64,000 bases of DNA, taken from positions 2,604,001-2,668,000 of the forward strand of contig JAGUCH010000004.1 of the NCBI GenBank assembly GCA_019096065.1. Direction: 5' to 3'. A program made the position numbers and the translations under genes. The notes under the pieces are model-generated. The model saw only the letters and a program-made list of their open reading frames with translations. It was not told where the DNA came from and did no database searches. This DNA comes from Paracyclopina nana (Eukaryota; Arthropoda; Copepoda; Cyclopoida; Cyclopettidae). This document shows, in pieces, positions 31,539 through 42,174 of this stretch (position 1 is the first letter of the stretch; every line of letters starts with the position of its first letter).

Positions 31539-33644
31539 ATGAAGGCCATGTCGCTAAAGTTGCTGGCCTTTGTCCTCTTTGTTGCTTTCAATTTCAACTT
31601 ATGCAAAGCCTCCAACGAAGTAATCCAGGAGGAATACCGAAGCTTTGACTACCAATGTTTGCTTTGCAAGTGGTCAGCTCAAATGATCATAACTTACCAC
31701 AACGAAAATGCTAAGCCTCAAGCTTTGTTCAATGTCTTGTCCAATTTGTGCTCTTTTCTTGGCCGCCAAGATAAGGTTTGTATTCTAATGAAAATCTATC
31801 ATGACTTTTACGTCACTTTTTGCATCTAGCAAGTTTGCCAAGGAATGATCAACAACGTTGGGGAGCACCTGTTTGCCATTCTAGATGAGGCCAACAACAC
31901 CATTTCTGCCAGAGACATTTGTGGAATGGTAAAAACTATTTAAAGCTAAAATATTATATATATTTGTAAAATAAAAATTATTAAAGGCACTTGGAGGAAG
32001 CTGTGCTCATAATAGCAAGAGATTGTACGATTGGTCCTTGAATATTCCGGATTTGGATGCGATCTCACCCATGCCAAATCCGAACTGGCCCAAAACGTCG
32101 AATAGGACGCATAAAATACTCCATTTGTCGGATCCTCACGTGCAACTGGATTACACTGTAAGCAAGCCAAGTTTCATAACCGAACTTTTAAACTGAACTT
32201 CGTTTTGTCTTAGGTGGGATCTTCCACGGATTGTGGCAAAGTTATCTGTTGCAGCTCCCAAGATCCTCCACCAGCTGACATCAATCACATTGCAGGTCTT
32301 TATGGAGACTACAATTGTGATCTTCCCCTGAATTCCTTGAATTTGCTCTTGACTCATGCCAAAAGCCATCATGACATTGAATACATCCTCCTCACTGGTG
32401 ACTATCCGGCCCATGATGTCTGGAGACAAGACAAGTACCACAATTTGCAAAGTGCAAAGGCTATTGTGGAAAGTGTTTCTGCACACTTCCCTGGAACTCG
32501 AGTGTTTCCAGCCTTGGGCAACCACGAAATCTTCCCTGTCAATATGTTTCCTTCTGTGGATCCTAACATAGCAGTGCCTAAAATGTATGATCCTCATTGG
32601 CTGTACAATAACCTGGCAGACTTGTACCAGCATTGGCTTCCTGAGAAGAGCCAACAAGATACTCTGAGAGATAGTGGATATTATTCAGTAATTGACTTAT
32701 ATGCATTTTATCTTATGCTCAATTAATGTTTATCCAGATTTTAGTCAAGGAGAATTTGAGGGTGATATCTATCAATGCCAATTTCTGCAACAACTTCAAC
32801 TTTTGGCTGCTGCTGAATTTCAATGATCCTCACAAACATCTTCAATGGCTGTACAGACAATTACATAAAGCTGAGCATTATGGGGAGAGTGTGTTCATTT
32901 TGGGTCACATTGCTCCTGGAACTCATTCCTGCCTTGGTATAGTTTATCTCCTTAATAGTAATTCAAATAGTCACTCAATTCTTCCATGATTAATTTTACA
33001 GGGAAATGGTCACATGAGTATAATAGGATTGTGAAACGGTTCAACAATACCATAGCTGCCCAATTTTTTGGTCACACCCACGTGGATGAATTCCAAGTAT
33101 TTTTCAACCATTCTGAGCCCATCAGTGTGGCCTACCTTTCACCCTCTCAAACAACATTTCAAAAGCTGAATCCAGCCTACAGAGTTTACACAGTCGATGG
33201 TAATTCACTTGAGAGCTAGAAAGCACCATATTTTTCGCATGTTTATGAACAAATATTTCAGAGGACACAAATTTATTGCTGGACCACGAAACTTTTTATT
33301 TGGATTTGGCTGCATCCAACAAGGAAGGACAACCTGTCATTTCCAAGCTGTATGGTGCCAAAGAGGATCTCCAGCTGGATGACATGTCCCCCAAATCATG
33401 GCATCATTATGTCCAGTCATTGGCCAGGGATGAGGCAATGTTTGAACAATTTATGGAGCATTACTACAGAAAAGGCCCGATGATCAATGAGACTTGTGAT
33501 GCCAAGTGCAAAAATGAGCTGCTCTGCAGCCTGCTGACGTCACAATCCCAGCTTATGGAAGAACCTCATGTATGCAAGGATCTCAAGACTGATTACCAAG
33601 ACAAGTGGTCCCAATGGTGGACTCAATATTTATGGAGTGACTGA
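31539..33644 (+). CDS. Acid sphingomyelinase-like phosphodiesterase
   Basis: Secreted or lysosomal enzyme that splits sphingomyelin to ceramide and phosphocholine. Exons 31539-31775, 31830-31928, 31987-32157, 32214-32687, 32738-32936, 33002-33199 and 33262-33644 join in phase to 586 residues, the usual family length. A signal peptide (about residues 1-24) is followed by a saposin B domain with its cysteines (C-L-L-C, later N-L-C-S and Q-V-C-Q), then the metallophosphatase domain. Zinc-site motifs are visible: SDPH, GDYPAHD, GNHE, GHIAPG and GHTHVDEF. The C-terminal domain has further cysteines ([13 protein letters not shown]). All usual metal ligands appear present, so it is probably active. 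Arthropods often have several paralogues; which one this is cannot be told. The acceptor before exon 3 (TTAAAG) is weak. It is tail-to-tail with the next gene. Confidence 0.95.
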
Positions 33645-33703
33645 GATGTAATTGCTTTCACTATATAGCATAAATTAAGCAATTATGTATTTTGGCTAAT
33701 TTT

Positions 33704-35366
33704 TTAATTCCCGTTATTTGGAGCTAAATGGAGGAATATGGTGTAGTTTGTGATTAGGATTCCAGTGCCATAAGGCCTAATTTTGGCAAGCTCCATATTG
33801 GTTTTTTCAAAAAGACAAGTGGGCAAAAAGGTGCAAGTTAGCAAATAAATTTTGCTATCCAATTCCTCATTGCTGCCCACTCCACCAGCTAAAATCAGCC
33901 TTGTGTTATCTTCAATCACTGACAGACCAGTCACATACCCTCTTGGAAATTTGTTCACAACTGCAATTAAGTTAAGAAAAAATACATTTTGTAGCTTTTT
34001 TATTCGATTGTAGCATACCTGTGACAAAAGGGCCATTGTCTACTCTGGCTTCAGTTTCTGCATGGCTGCCAATAACAATCAAGATCTTCTTGGAGTTGAA
34101 AGTAAGCGAATCGACTGATCCACATGCACATTTGGCCCTAGCAAAATTCAGCTGAGATGCTTGAATGATGGTATGGCTGGCAAAATCGTATTTTGAAACT
34201 TCATTGGACAATCGATCTGACATGAGATCCATGCCACCAATTATGAAAACCTCATTTGCAGTCCACTTCAAGAGGCATGAGTACTTTTTCACTTGAAAGC
34301 CCATAAAGGTTTGAGAAATTGGACGAGACTTGGATGAGCCTTGATAGGTAACATACTCCATTTGCTCCACAGTTTTCATGTAATAATCTGATCCTGGAAC
34401 GAAAAACTGCTGATTCAATCAGTCACAGATTTGTTGCCACCTCACCAGAATAGACTAGTATATGGCTTTGATTCATTCGTACGTAACTTGGTGACCGCCT
34501 CACTTTTTGCATGTCAAATTTGATCGCACCAGTTTTCAAGTCGAGGCAGCTTTTTTGGCCAAATGTCAGCTCATTCTGACCTCCACAAGCAATGACTTGT
34601 GGCTTTTTTCCACCTGCTTGATCAGTCCAAAAAGTGAGCATTGCAGTGTCGAGGTTGATTTTGGATTCTGAATGCTTTAGAAAGCATTTTTTCCTGAACG
34701 TCAGCTCAAATAATTCATAAGTCACATCAAAGCCTTGGTAGCTTATAAAAAGCAGCTTATTTCTGTCTGAATTGAGTAAAGCAGAAGGTAATTTAAATTT
34801 GTCAAAATAATTAATATCTCACCAGATTTGCATGGCTCGTGGTTTAGAGCTAGTGCAGTAGTGGAAATGGTTGAGGGTGTAGAAATTGTAGTTATCAACG
34901 CCTCATCAACGACCAAATTGTGGTAGCATATGCAAATTTTGCAAAATTGTTTGCTTTTATTGTTTGCCAAGCAGCAATCACCTAGCAAAAATATTTAATC
35001 AAGAATGTTTGAATAACTACTTCACTCTTTACCTTTATCATAAGCACAGTCCTCAACATTCATAGAATCATGGCAAAATCCATCACCCAGCTCCAATTCT
35101 TTGCAAGTCTTGAAAAAATTATGATTATTGCACAAATTCAGTGTTAGCTGATTTTTAATTACTATTTTGAATGTGTCTGGCCTTCTAACTATGTAGCTGA
35201 AGTAATAGAGCAAAATGCATCCTAATACAACAGATCCAAAAACGATGAAGAGTGAGTTTTTTGAGCGGCTTGCGTCGCACAAATTGCCACTATCCGTTCT
35301 TGTTTCAAAGCTTTCAATGGAGAAAATGGAGCCCTGCACTGATTGAGCTGATATTTTTCTTGACAT
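33704..35366 (-). CDS. Type II membrane protein with Notch-like and kelch-like regions
   Basis: Five exons on the minus strand, 35366-35033, 34981-34823, 34766-34446, 34393-34019 and 33960-33704, all joined in phase 1, give 481 residues. An N-terminal cytosolic part of about 35 residues is followed by one membrane segment (F-I-V-F-G-S-V-V-L-G-C-I-L-L-Y-Y, about 40-60), so the rest should be outside the cell or in the lumen. Next comes a short Cys-rich region resembling a Notch/LNR repeat (G-D-G-F-C, E-D-C-A-Y-D-K-G-D-C-C; about 95-115). The remaining 300 residues contain kelch-like strands (V-F-I-I-G-G-M, L-I-L-A-G-G-V, V-I-A-C-G-G-Q), so a beta-propeller is likely. I know no named protein with this order; function unknown. 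Confidence 0.85.
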
Positions 35367-35570
35367 TCTCCGAAAACTGCAAGCATTAAATCAATGCCAA
35401 CTGCGCAACCACCAATACCACAAAGCTTTTTAAGGGCTTTTCATTGATTGAAATGAAGACCACCATGAATGATTCATTTTAAAAAAGTCATCTTTAAAAT
35501 CGAAAATATTTAAAATAGCCGACGCTTTCGTATAACAGCGGGGATTTTACAACCAAGGCGTTTTATACGT
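35367..35570. promoter_or_regulatory. Probable shared promoter region (head-to-head genes)
   Basis: The start of the minus-strand membrane-protein gene (35366) and the presumed first exon of the coiled-coil gene (at or before 35571, plus strand) lie about 200 bases apart and point away from each other. Both promoters must fit here or just beside it. No TATA box is obvious. Confidence 0.4.
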
Positions 35571-35754
35571 ATGTCTCCGATTTGCGCGTTCTCATATTCT
35601 CACAGCAAGATAAGTGCCAACGCTAGTATTTACACAGGCGTTCTATTTTCGTTTACTAAAACAGCTTCGCTGCTTCAGTTAGCTATCAGAGGTCAGAAGC
35701 TCAAGAGCAGCAAAATTCAACAGTTCGTTGCCGAAGCCACCAGCTATGTGCTAA
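35571..35754 (+). other. Candidate 5' untranslated exon of the coiled-coil gene
   Basis: This stretch ends in a strong donor (CTAA|GTAAGT, intron from 35755). A good acceptor (TTTGTTTCAG at 36522-36531) lies 61 bases before the ATG of the coiled-coil gene. Splicing these would make a leader exon. The frame starting with ATG at 35571 would stop soon after the junction, so it would be an upstream ORF, not an N-terminal extension. The rest of 35755-36531 would be intron and shows nothing else. Confidence 0.35.
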
Positions 35755-36591
35755 GTAAGTGAGGAAGTCCATTATCATGACAAGCTGTTGACCGACTATA
35801 ACTGGGAGATTTGAGCTAAAAAGTCTCTTGATTTAAGATTTGCATTCTGCAAGTATGTTGGAAAATAATATTTACATTGAGCGAATTTCGGTTCAAACAA
35901 TTTACATTTTGACAGCTTTCAGTGGAAAGTAAGGTTGCAAGACAGACTAACAGATGCAAGTTTCTTAAAAATTCTCAAAAGGTTCTATTTGAGTAGCATG
36001 GATGTGTTGATACTTTTATTCTTATGTTTATAATTTGCTTCGGCAAATATAGGGCAAGTAAAAAGCTCTTATCTTTGTTGTTGCATTTTCAAACAAGAAT
36101 TGCATAAGAATCAATTTTGCCACGTAGTGAAGTGAGTATTACCAATTTGGAAAAAAGAGGAACTCGTTGGAATCCATTGAATTCTCAGGTAGCTTTTATT
36201 GATGAATTCATGCCGAAGGACCATGCAAACATGAGAATTTAGTCAATTTAAAGCTATTCTCGGTGTGTTGTGTGGAATTAAAAGCATTTGGCTATTTTAA
36301 AGAGTGTTCGGCATCTTCCAGGTAGAATATTTCGGTAGCTCGTTTTCCTGTTATGTAAAGAATAGCGGCGATCAGCTGATAAACAGCTAAATAAACACTC
36401 AACTAAGCGTAAATTTACGCAATATAGTTTCTTTATTCAAGTTTTAACTTATTTATTATGACTAATTATGGTAATGTACTATAATCTTTATATTGATGGG
36501 AAATCATAACAAGGCTTTACGTTTGTTTCAGAAAAATATCATTTTCAAATTTCTACTTTGACGCCGACTTCTCTCATGTTGACTCAAAAGC

Positions 36592-39500
36592 ATGTCTGAC
36601 CACGTCAAAAAGAGGAAAAAAGAGACCTTTTTGGACAATGAGGATTTGATGTTGAAGCCACCAAAGACCAAAAAGAAAGCAAAGCCTCAAAGCTACGTTG
36701 ACCCAAAAACGCACAAACTTGTGGTAATGTTAGAGCGATTCCCTGAAGAATACTATCAGTTATATGGGAACCCTGAAGATACTCCAAGGATAGCAAAGGA
36801 GAGTGAGGTACCTAAGCAAGTGCCAAACAAGGGTGAAGAAAACCCTACTATAAAACAGGAAACTTCACCAGAGAAAAAAGCAACCATGGAAGTCTCTGAG
36901 AAACAAGCTCAAGAAAGCCAGCAACAAATAAGCTATTTGAAAGAATTAGCCACCAACCTCATGAATGCCAACCGAAATTTGGATGCCAAGGTGATGCAAT
37001 TGGAGAGTGAAAATGACACAAAAGTTCAAGAAATTTCCATTTTGAAAAGTACTGCCCAACAAAGTTCATTGAGGCAAAAAGAACTTGAGCTCAGGCTAGA
37101 GCAGGCAACTGCTGAGATTAGAGCTCAAGCTGAAGCTTTACTGAAAGCTGAAAAATCTGCTGCTGACCATGAAGAAGCTCAGAAAAGACTTGCCACAGTT
37201 GAAGCATGTAAAAGCCACCTTGAAGCTGAGGTTGAAACATTATTATCGGAGAATAAGTCTAAATGCAAAATGATTGAGGGTTTGCAAGCTGAAGTTAAAA
37301 ATGCAATAAAGAAGGAAGATGAAAGTGCTGAAAAACTCAAGAGGCTTGAGGAAGATCTTGATAAAGAAAAAGCTGACAAGAAATGCCAGGAAGAAACCAT
37401 TTCAGAGATACAAGGTCAAGTTATGGAGTGGGTGGCCAAGTTCAACCACCTGAATGAAAAAACCGAAAGCCTTTCCAACCTAGTGAGGGAAAGTGCCAAG
37501 CTGGAATCGCTTGTCTCCCAGTTGACTGAAGAAAATGATAAGCTCAAAGAAAACTCAACAAGACTGGCCAAGCTTGAGCAAGAGCTTTCACAAGCAAATG
37601 TTGATAAAGAAGCTCTTGCTAACCTCTTGCTTGTGGTTGAAAAACTTTCCAATCATCAGCAATGCAAATTAGAGTCCTTGATGGAAGCCAAGGGAGAAAT
37701 GGAAAGTAGGCTCAGCAAAGTTGTGGCTGAAAACCAAATCAAAACTGTCCAATTGCTCAAGGATGCAGCTGCTGCCGAAGAATGCCTGTCCGAAAAAGAG
37801 GCCCTTTTTGCCACAAAAGTAGAGAAGCTTGAGCAGAGGCTTTTCCAGGCTGAAGCCGAGAAAAGGGCTCAAATGAAAGCTTTACTTGAGATGGAAGATG
37901 AAATGAAGGTTTGGAAGAGAAAGCTTGAAAAGCAAGTGGCTGAGCGTGATGCCAAAATTAGGTCCTTGGCTGAAAAGGAGCAGAATTCTGTATCAGAATT
38001 GGAGAAAATGTCGACAAATTTGAAGCAAGTGCTTTCTGAGAAAGAAGCGCTGACTGAAGCTCTTAGCATATCCGAGAAGCAAATGAAGGATTCTGAGGCC
38101 AAGGTTGAGTTTCTGAATAAGTCCTTGAAAAAGAACCAGGAAGTTTTGAAGGCTGAGCAGTTCAACTCCAGGTCGAAAGATTTGGCTTTGAAGCAAAACG
38201 AGGCCAAACTGAACGAGCTAAAGAATGCGCTCCGGATTTCTATGCAAACAGTCATGATGAAGGACATGATTATAGGTCAACTTGAGCAAACAAAAGGAAA
38301 TGACCTTAACGAGCAACGCTTCAAAAAAGACCGGGAAATTCTGGAGCAGAAAATTAAAGAAGGCAATGCTCTGGCTGAAAATCTCAAAATTCAGTTGGCC
38401 TTGCATGAAGCCCAGATCGAAAAGTCACAAAAGTCATTGGCTGATCTCAGGGAATCCCTCAAGATTTCGGAGGAGCAACGTCAAGAGAAAGAAGACAGTG
38501 TTTTACAACTCCAGAAATCAATCCAAAATTACCAAGAAACTGTGAGTAAGCATGAAAAGGCTTTTGAGGAGCTCAATCAATCCACGACTCGTGAAAAAGC
38601 CAATATGGAAGAAATGCTTATGAAGAATGAGGCCCAAGTCACGGACCTCAAAAGCCTTCTTGCTGAAAAAGAAGCTGAAATTCTGCTTGCAGAGAAGACA
38701 ATTGCAGAACTAAGGGCATCTTTAAAGAATACAGAAGAAAAGCTTGACATGGTCAATGCAAAAGTTAAAGACCTTGAACTGGTCAAGCTCACTTCTGAGG
38801 AAACCTGGAAAGCTGAATTGGAAAAAAACAAGCTGAAGGATGAAAAGTTACTCACTCTCCAGGAGAAGGCTGAAAATTTGAACACTGCATTGATGGCTAT
38901 GGAATTAAAAGTGCAGAACCTGGAAATGAAGGCCAAGGCAGCAAAGGTTGTATTTACTGAGGCAATTGAGGACAAGGAAAAGAAAATCAAGGCTTTGGAA
39001 GACAGCATTGCTGAGCATGAAGAAATGTCAAATATCCAGGAAGACAAAATGGAAAAGAAAATCCAGACTTTGGAAGACAGCATTGCTGAGCATGAAAAGT
39101 TGTCAAATATCCAGGAAGACAAAATGTACAAATTGGAAAAGGCCAATTTAGATTTGAAGGCTGAAATAAGTAAGCTGAAAACGATCACTTTTAGATCTCA
39201 GGCTGCAAGTAGGCTGCAAGAAGTGGAATTAGTCTTGAACAAAAGGCAGGCTGAAATGATTGAATTGGATGCCAAAATTGAGAACCTTGAGAGTGAAAAG
39301 ACTCAGCTGACCAGTGCTCTCAAGAGTCGAGAAGTGATGCTTCAGGAGGCTCAAAGAGATCTGGCAAAGTCCATGTTTGAAAACAATCAACTGGAGCAAG
39401 TCTTGAAAGATCTCAGAGCAACTTCAGAAAAGGAAGTGGAGCAGCTGAAAGAGGACAACGCTGCCAAAGTGTTTGCCATCAACCAACTGGTACATGAAAT

Positions 39501-40227
39501 TGAAGAGAAGGCTTGCATGAAAGTTGAGCCTGAACAAGAGACCATTGAGCAACTCAAGGCTTCAAACAAGGAGCTGATATCACAAATTGGAAAAATCAAC
39601 CAAAAGATGAAGAAGCACTCGGAAAGGTACCGCAAAAAGTGTGAAAATGCAGCAAAGAAAATCAAGGAGAGGAAGCAGCAAAATGAAAAGCTGCGTCAAG
39701 AAATTGCCAACATGAAAATCCTCATGCAAGACAAGTCAATGTCAGGTGAAATGGACTCGCTAAGAAGTCAAGTCGAAGAGCTAACTAGCCAAGTGCAAGA
39801 ATTGAATGTGATCAAACAGACCCTTGAAATGTTTGACACTCACAACAAAAGTGAGATCAAGTTATTGAAATTCGAGCTGGAGGACTCGCAAAGGAAAGTG
39901 GAAGACTTGAAAAGCCAAATTGCAAATCTGCAGAGCTCCAATTATTTGGCCCAAGACAAGAAATTAGAAGAGCTCACCAAGAAGTTAACCTATTTGGGCT
40001 TCAAAAATATCCTTTTAAGGGATCAGCTCAAAAATCTTCCCAAGATTGTTGGTGACATGTGCGATTTGGAAACACGGCTGCATGCCGAAATAGACTATCG
40101 CAAAAGAGTTGTGAAGATTTTTGAGCAAGAAAAAGGAGACCTGAGTGCAAAAATCAAGGAGCTTCAAGGAGCTTTGAAGAGAAACAACATTGCTGAAAAT
40201 CAACCGAGCTTGTACTGTAGCATTTAA
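36592..40227 (+). CDS. Large coiled-coil protein
   Basis: A single open exon of 1211 codons with an ATG at 36592. The first 35 residues are basic (KKRKK, KTKKKAK), like a nuclear localisation signal, followed by a short globular-looking stretch (about 40-75). From about residue 100 to 1195 the protein is Lys/Glu/Leu-rich with heptad-like spacing and almost no prolines, so a long rod of coiled coil. It contains a recent 25-residue tandem duplication (bases 38976-39125). There is no motor, GRIP or calponin domain that I can see. Such proteins often act as scaffolds at centrosomes, Golgi or nuclear structures, but the sequence does not say which. Two AATAAA signals follow at 40297 and 40312. Confidence 0.9.
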   Translation: MSDHVKKRKKETFLDNEDLMLKPPKTKKKAKPQSYVDPKTHKLVVMLERFPEEYYQLYGNPEDTPRIAKESEVPKQVPNKGEENPTIKQETSPEKKATMEVSEKQAQESQQQISYLKELATNLMNANRNLDAKVMQLESENDTKVQEISILKSTAQQSSLRQKELELRLEQATAEIRAQAEALLKAEKSAADHEEAQKRLATVEACKSHLEAEVETLLSENKSKCKMIEGLQAEVKNAIKKEDESAEKLKRLEEDLDKEKADKKCQEETISEIQGQVMEWVAKFNHLNEKTESLSNLVRESAKLESLVSQLTEENDKLKENSTRLAKLEQELSQANVDKEALANLLLVVEKLSNHQQCKLESLMEAKGEMESRLSKVVAENQIKTVQLLKDAAAAEECLSEKEALFATKVEKLEQRLFQAEAEKRAQMKALLEMEDEMKVWKRKLEKQVAERDAKIRSLAEKEQNSVSELEKMSTNLKQVLSEKEALTEALSISEKQMKDSEAKVEFLNKSLKKNQEVLKAEQFNSRSKDLALKQNEAKLNELKNALRISMQTVMMKDMIIGQLEQTKGNDLNEQRFKKDREILEQKIKEGNALAENLKIQLALHEAQIEKSQKSLADLRESLKISEEQRQEKEDSVLQLQKSIQNYQETVSKHEKAFEELNQSTTREKANMEEMLMKNEAQVTDLKSLLAEKEAEILLAEKTIAELRASLKNTEEKLDMVNAKVKDLELVKLTSEETWKAELEKNKLKDEKLLTLQEKAENLNTALMAMELKVQNLEMKAKAAKVVFTEAIEDKEKKIKALEDSIAEHEEMSNIQEDKMEKKIQTLEDSIAEHEKLSNIQEDKMYKLEKANLDLKAEISKLKTITFRSQAASRLQEVELVLNKRQAEMIELDAKIENLESEKTQLTSALKSREVMLQEAQRDLAKSMFENNQLEQVLKDLRATSEKEVEQLKEDNAAKVFAINQLVHEIEEKACMKVEPEQETIEQLKASNKELISQIGKINQKMKKHSERYRKKCENAAKKIKERKQQNEKLRQEIANMKILMQDKSMSGEMDSLRSQVEELTSQVQELNVIKQTLEMFDTHNKSEIKLLKFELEDSQRKVEDLKSQIANLQSSNYLAQDKKLEELTKKLTYLGFKNILLRDQLKNLPKIVGDMCDLETRLHAEIDYRKRVVKIFEQEKGDLSAKIKELQGALKRNNIAENQPSLYCSI
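38976..39125 (+). repeat. 75-base tandem duplication inside the coiled-coil gene
   Basis: Two adjacent 75-base units (38976-39050 and 39051-39125) encode near-identical 25-residue segments with the core L-E-D-S-I-A-E-H-E and N-I-Q-E-D-K-M. Only a few bases differ, so the copy is young. The length keeps the reading frame, but 25 is not a multiple of seven, so it shifts heptad register. Confidence 0.9.
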
Positions 40228-40296
40228 AAAAAGGGAAAATTGGGTTATTTAATTTTTACTCTATTTTGGACGTGAATGTCGAACTAACAAGGCAGC

Positions 40297-40317
40297 AATA
40301 AAAATACACAAAATAAA
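40297..40317 (+). terminator. Two poly(A) signals of the coiled-coil gene
   Basis: AATAAA at 40297-40302 and again at 40312-40317, 70-90 bases after the stop codon. Confidence 0.7.
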
Positions 40318-42174
40318 TTTTTTTTGTATAAATTAAAAATCCATCTTTGAACACTGCATATATATTTTGGTTTAATTTAATTTCTTTGCTTACTTTACTT
40401 TTGATTTACATGATTTTACATACATTCGCACCATTTTTCAACTATCAATTTAAAAAATCATCATGCCCTCGAGACCCACTTAATCTGGAAAATTCAACAA
40501 GTTATTTAGGCGTCCAAAGCTCAAGGACACATTGTGCTCAGTCCTACCTAAGAATGCATTCCACTGCTTCATGTCCAAAGGGCTACTTTAAATGGGTAAA
40601 ATATTAATATTGGTCGCTTCGCTCGAAATCGTATTTTATTTTCCTAAAGCATGGAATTGCAACTAGGGCTTCATTATGAACTGATGATTGGAAATTGCAT
40701 TAAAAGGCCTATTGTGTATATAATGTCGTCTTAATTATAAATATGCACGCTCACGCACTTTATACAGTGGAATATTAAAGCTAAAAGTTTGCTTAAAAAG
40801 ATCTAGGCTAAAGGAATATTGAAATAACGAGCACGCGCGCATCTTATCACAAATTGATGCAACATACAGATTTTGTTAAGTGCAGCTTCAAGTTCCTCTT
40901 TAACAGAATTGATAAAAATAGATCCAGTTTGCCTAAACTTAAAAATGATTGAGCTAGCGACTTCATGCTTCAATTGCAACATAATGGAAATTTTTGAGAG
41001 ATAAAAAATATTATAATTATCATTGTGCTACCATTTTGAATCTCAGCTTTTCAACGCTCAAAGCTGCTAATTTTGATGCAGACACCTTTACCTAGACATT
41101 TCATGGACTTAGCAGGCTCTGTTTAATTGATTATTAGTAATTAAGTAGTTATCCCCAGATTACTCCATTTAATGCAATCAACTTGTAATGCCTGTCCTAG
41201 TCACTAATGCTAAAATTCCATCCTAATTCTGGCATTTTCCTGGATACCATGCAAATTTCTGGACCAAGCCAGTAAAATAAGAATTCACTAAACTGTGATC
41301 CTTTTTTAGGAAAGGAAATGTTGGGTCCAAAAATAATCTGTATTCATAATGTCAAAACCTTTCATCTTGGTCAAAACGAAGACAGAAGGAAGCGACGCTC
41401 GCTCATTAATGAAAGCCCCGCCCACTTGCGTTACTTCTAGCTATGACGCTTCGGACACGCCAATGTTGTTGTTGCTACCTGCGCGCGATGACCGCGAAGC
41501 GTGACCCGAGCTCGGAGTCACCATTTTTCGGGCACACTTCGTCACAAAAGCAAGCAAAGCCAAGTGGTTTCAAGTCGTTTTAGAGCTATTAAATATCCTC
41601 ACAAAGCTGACAAAAAATGCATGTACTCCCCTGATGACTCACCTACTTTGCAGTTACATTTAATAGCTCATAATTAATTATATATAAGCTGTACTTTAAC
41701 TGACATATCACGAGCAAAAAGCCAGCATAGTTCTGTCAGTTACCATCAAGAAAGCATCAGGAATGTTTCTTCCAGTGCAAAATTTTTGGTAACTTCACCA
41801 AAAAAGCTTTTATTGGCAAGGTGCTGTGTGTCACAGTGTGCAAGGCTCAAAGAAGCAGTAACTAGTGGAGTCTGGAGAATTATTCAGGAAATTTACTAGA
41901 ATTGTTTCAAGTACCTTTATATTATAAGGAGGTACGCGACGGCGCTACACCGCGAGTCCATCAAAGTCGTTTGCCGTCATTTGTTCGTGAAAAAAGATCT
42001 TGCAGCAATTATTAGCCACTGAAGCCGCAGCCGCAGCAGAGAATCTGGTTCAAAACTAGAAGAGTGATGAGAGATTATTTGCAAGCCTCTCTTTGCCACC
42101 AGTACACCTGCATATATTATTCTTAATCCAATCGGGAGCTCGGGGGAGAGAACACACCAAACGCAATTCATATA
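40318..42174. promoter_or_regulatory. Intergenic region and likely promoter of the exchanger gene
   Basis: No coding content seen. The part 41390-41560 is richer in CpG than its surroundings and has a GC-box-like CCCCGCCC. A TATA-like TTTATATTATAAGG lies at 41916-41929, followed by a CpG-rich stretch to about 41975, so transcription may start there and leave a leader of about 220 bases before the ATG at 42175. Confidence 0.35.

Noticed and set aside
38577-39188. 203-codon minus-strand frame in the coiled-coil gene
   Set aside because: It is the Ser/Phe-rich reverse of Lys/Glu codons, a usual shadow of coiled-coil genes.
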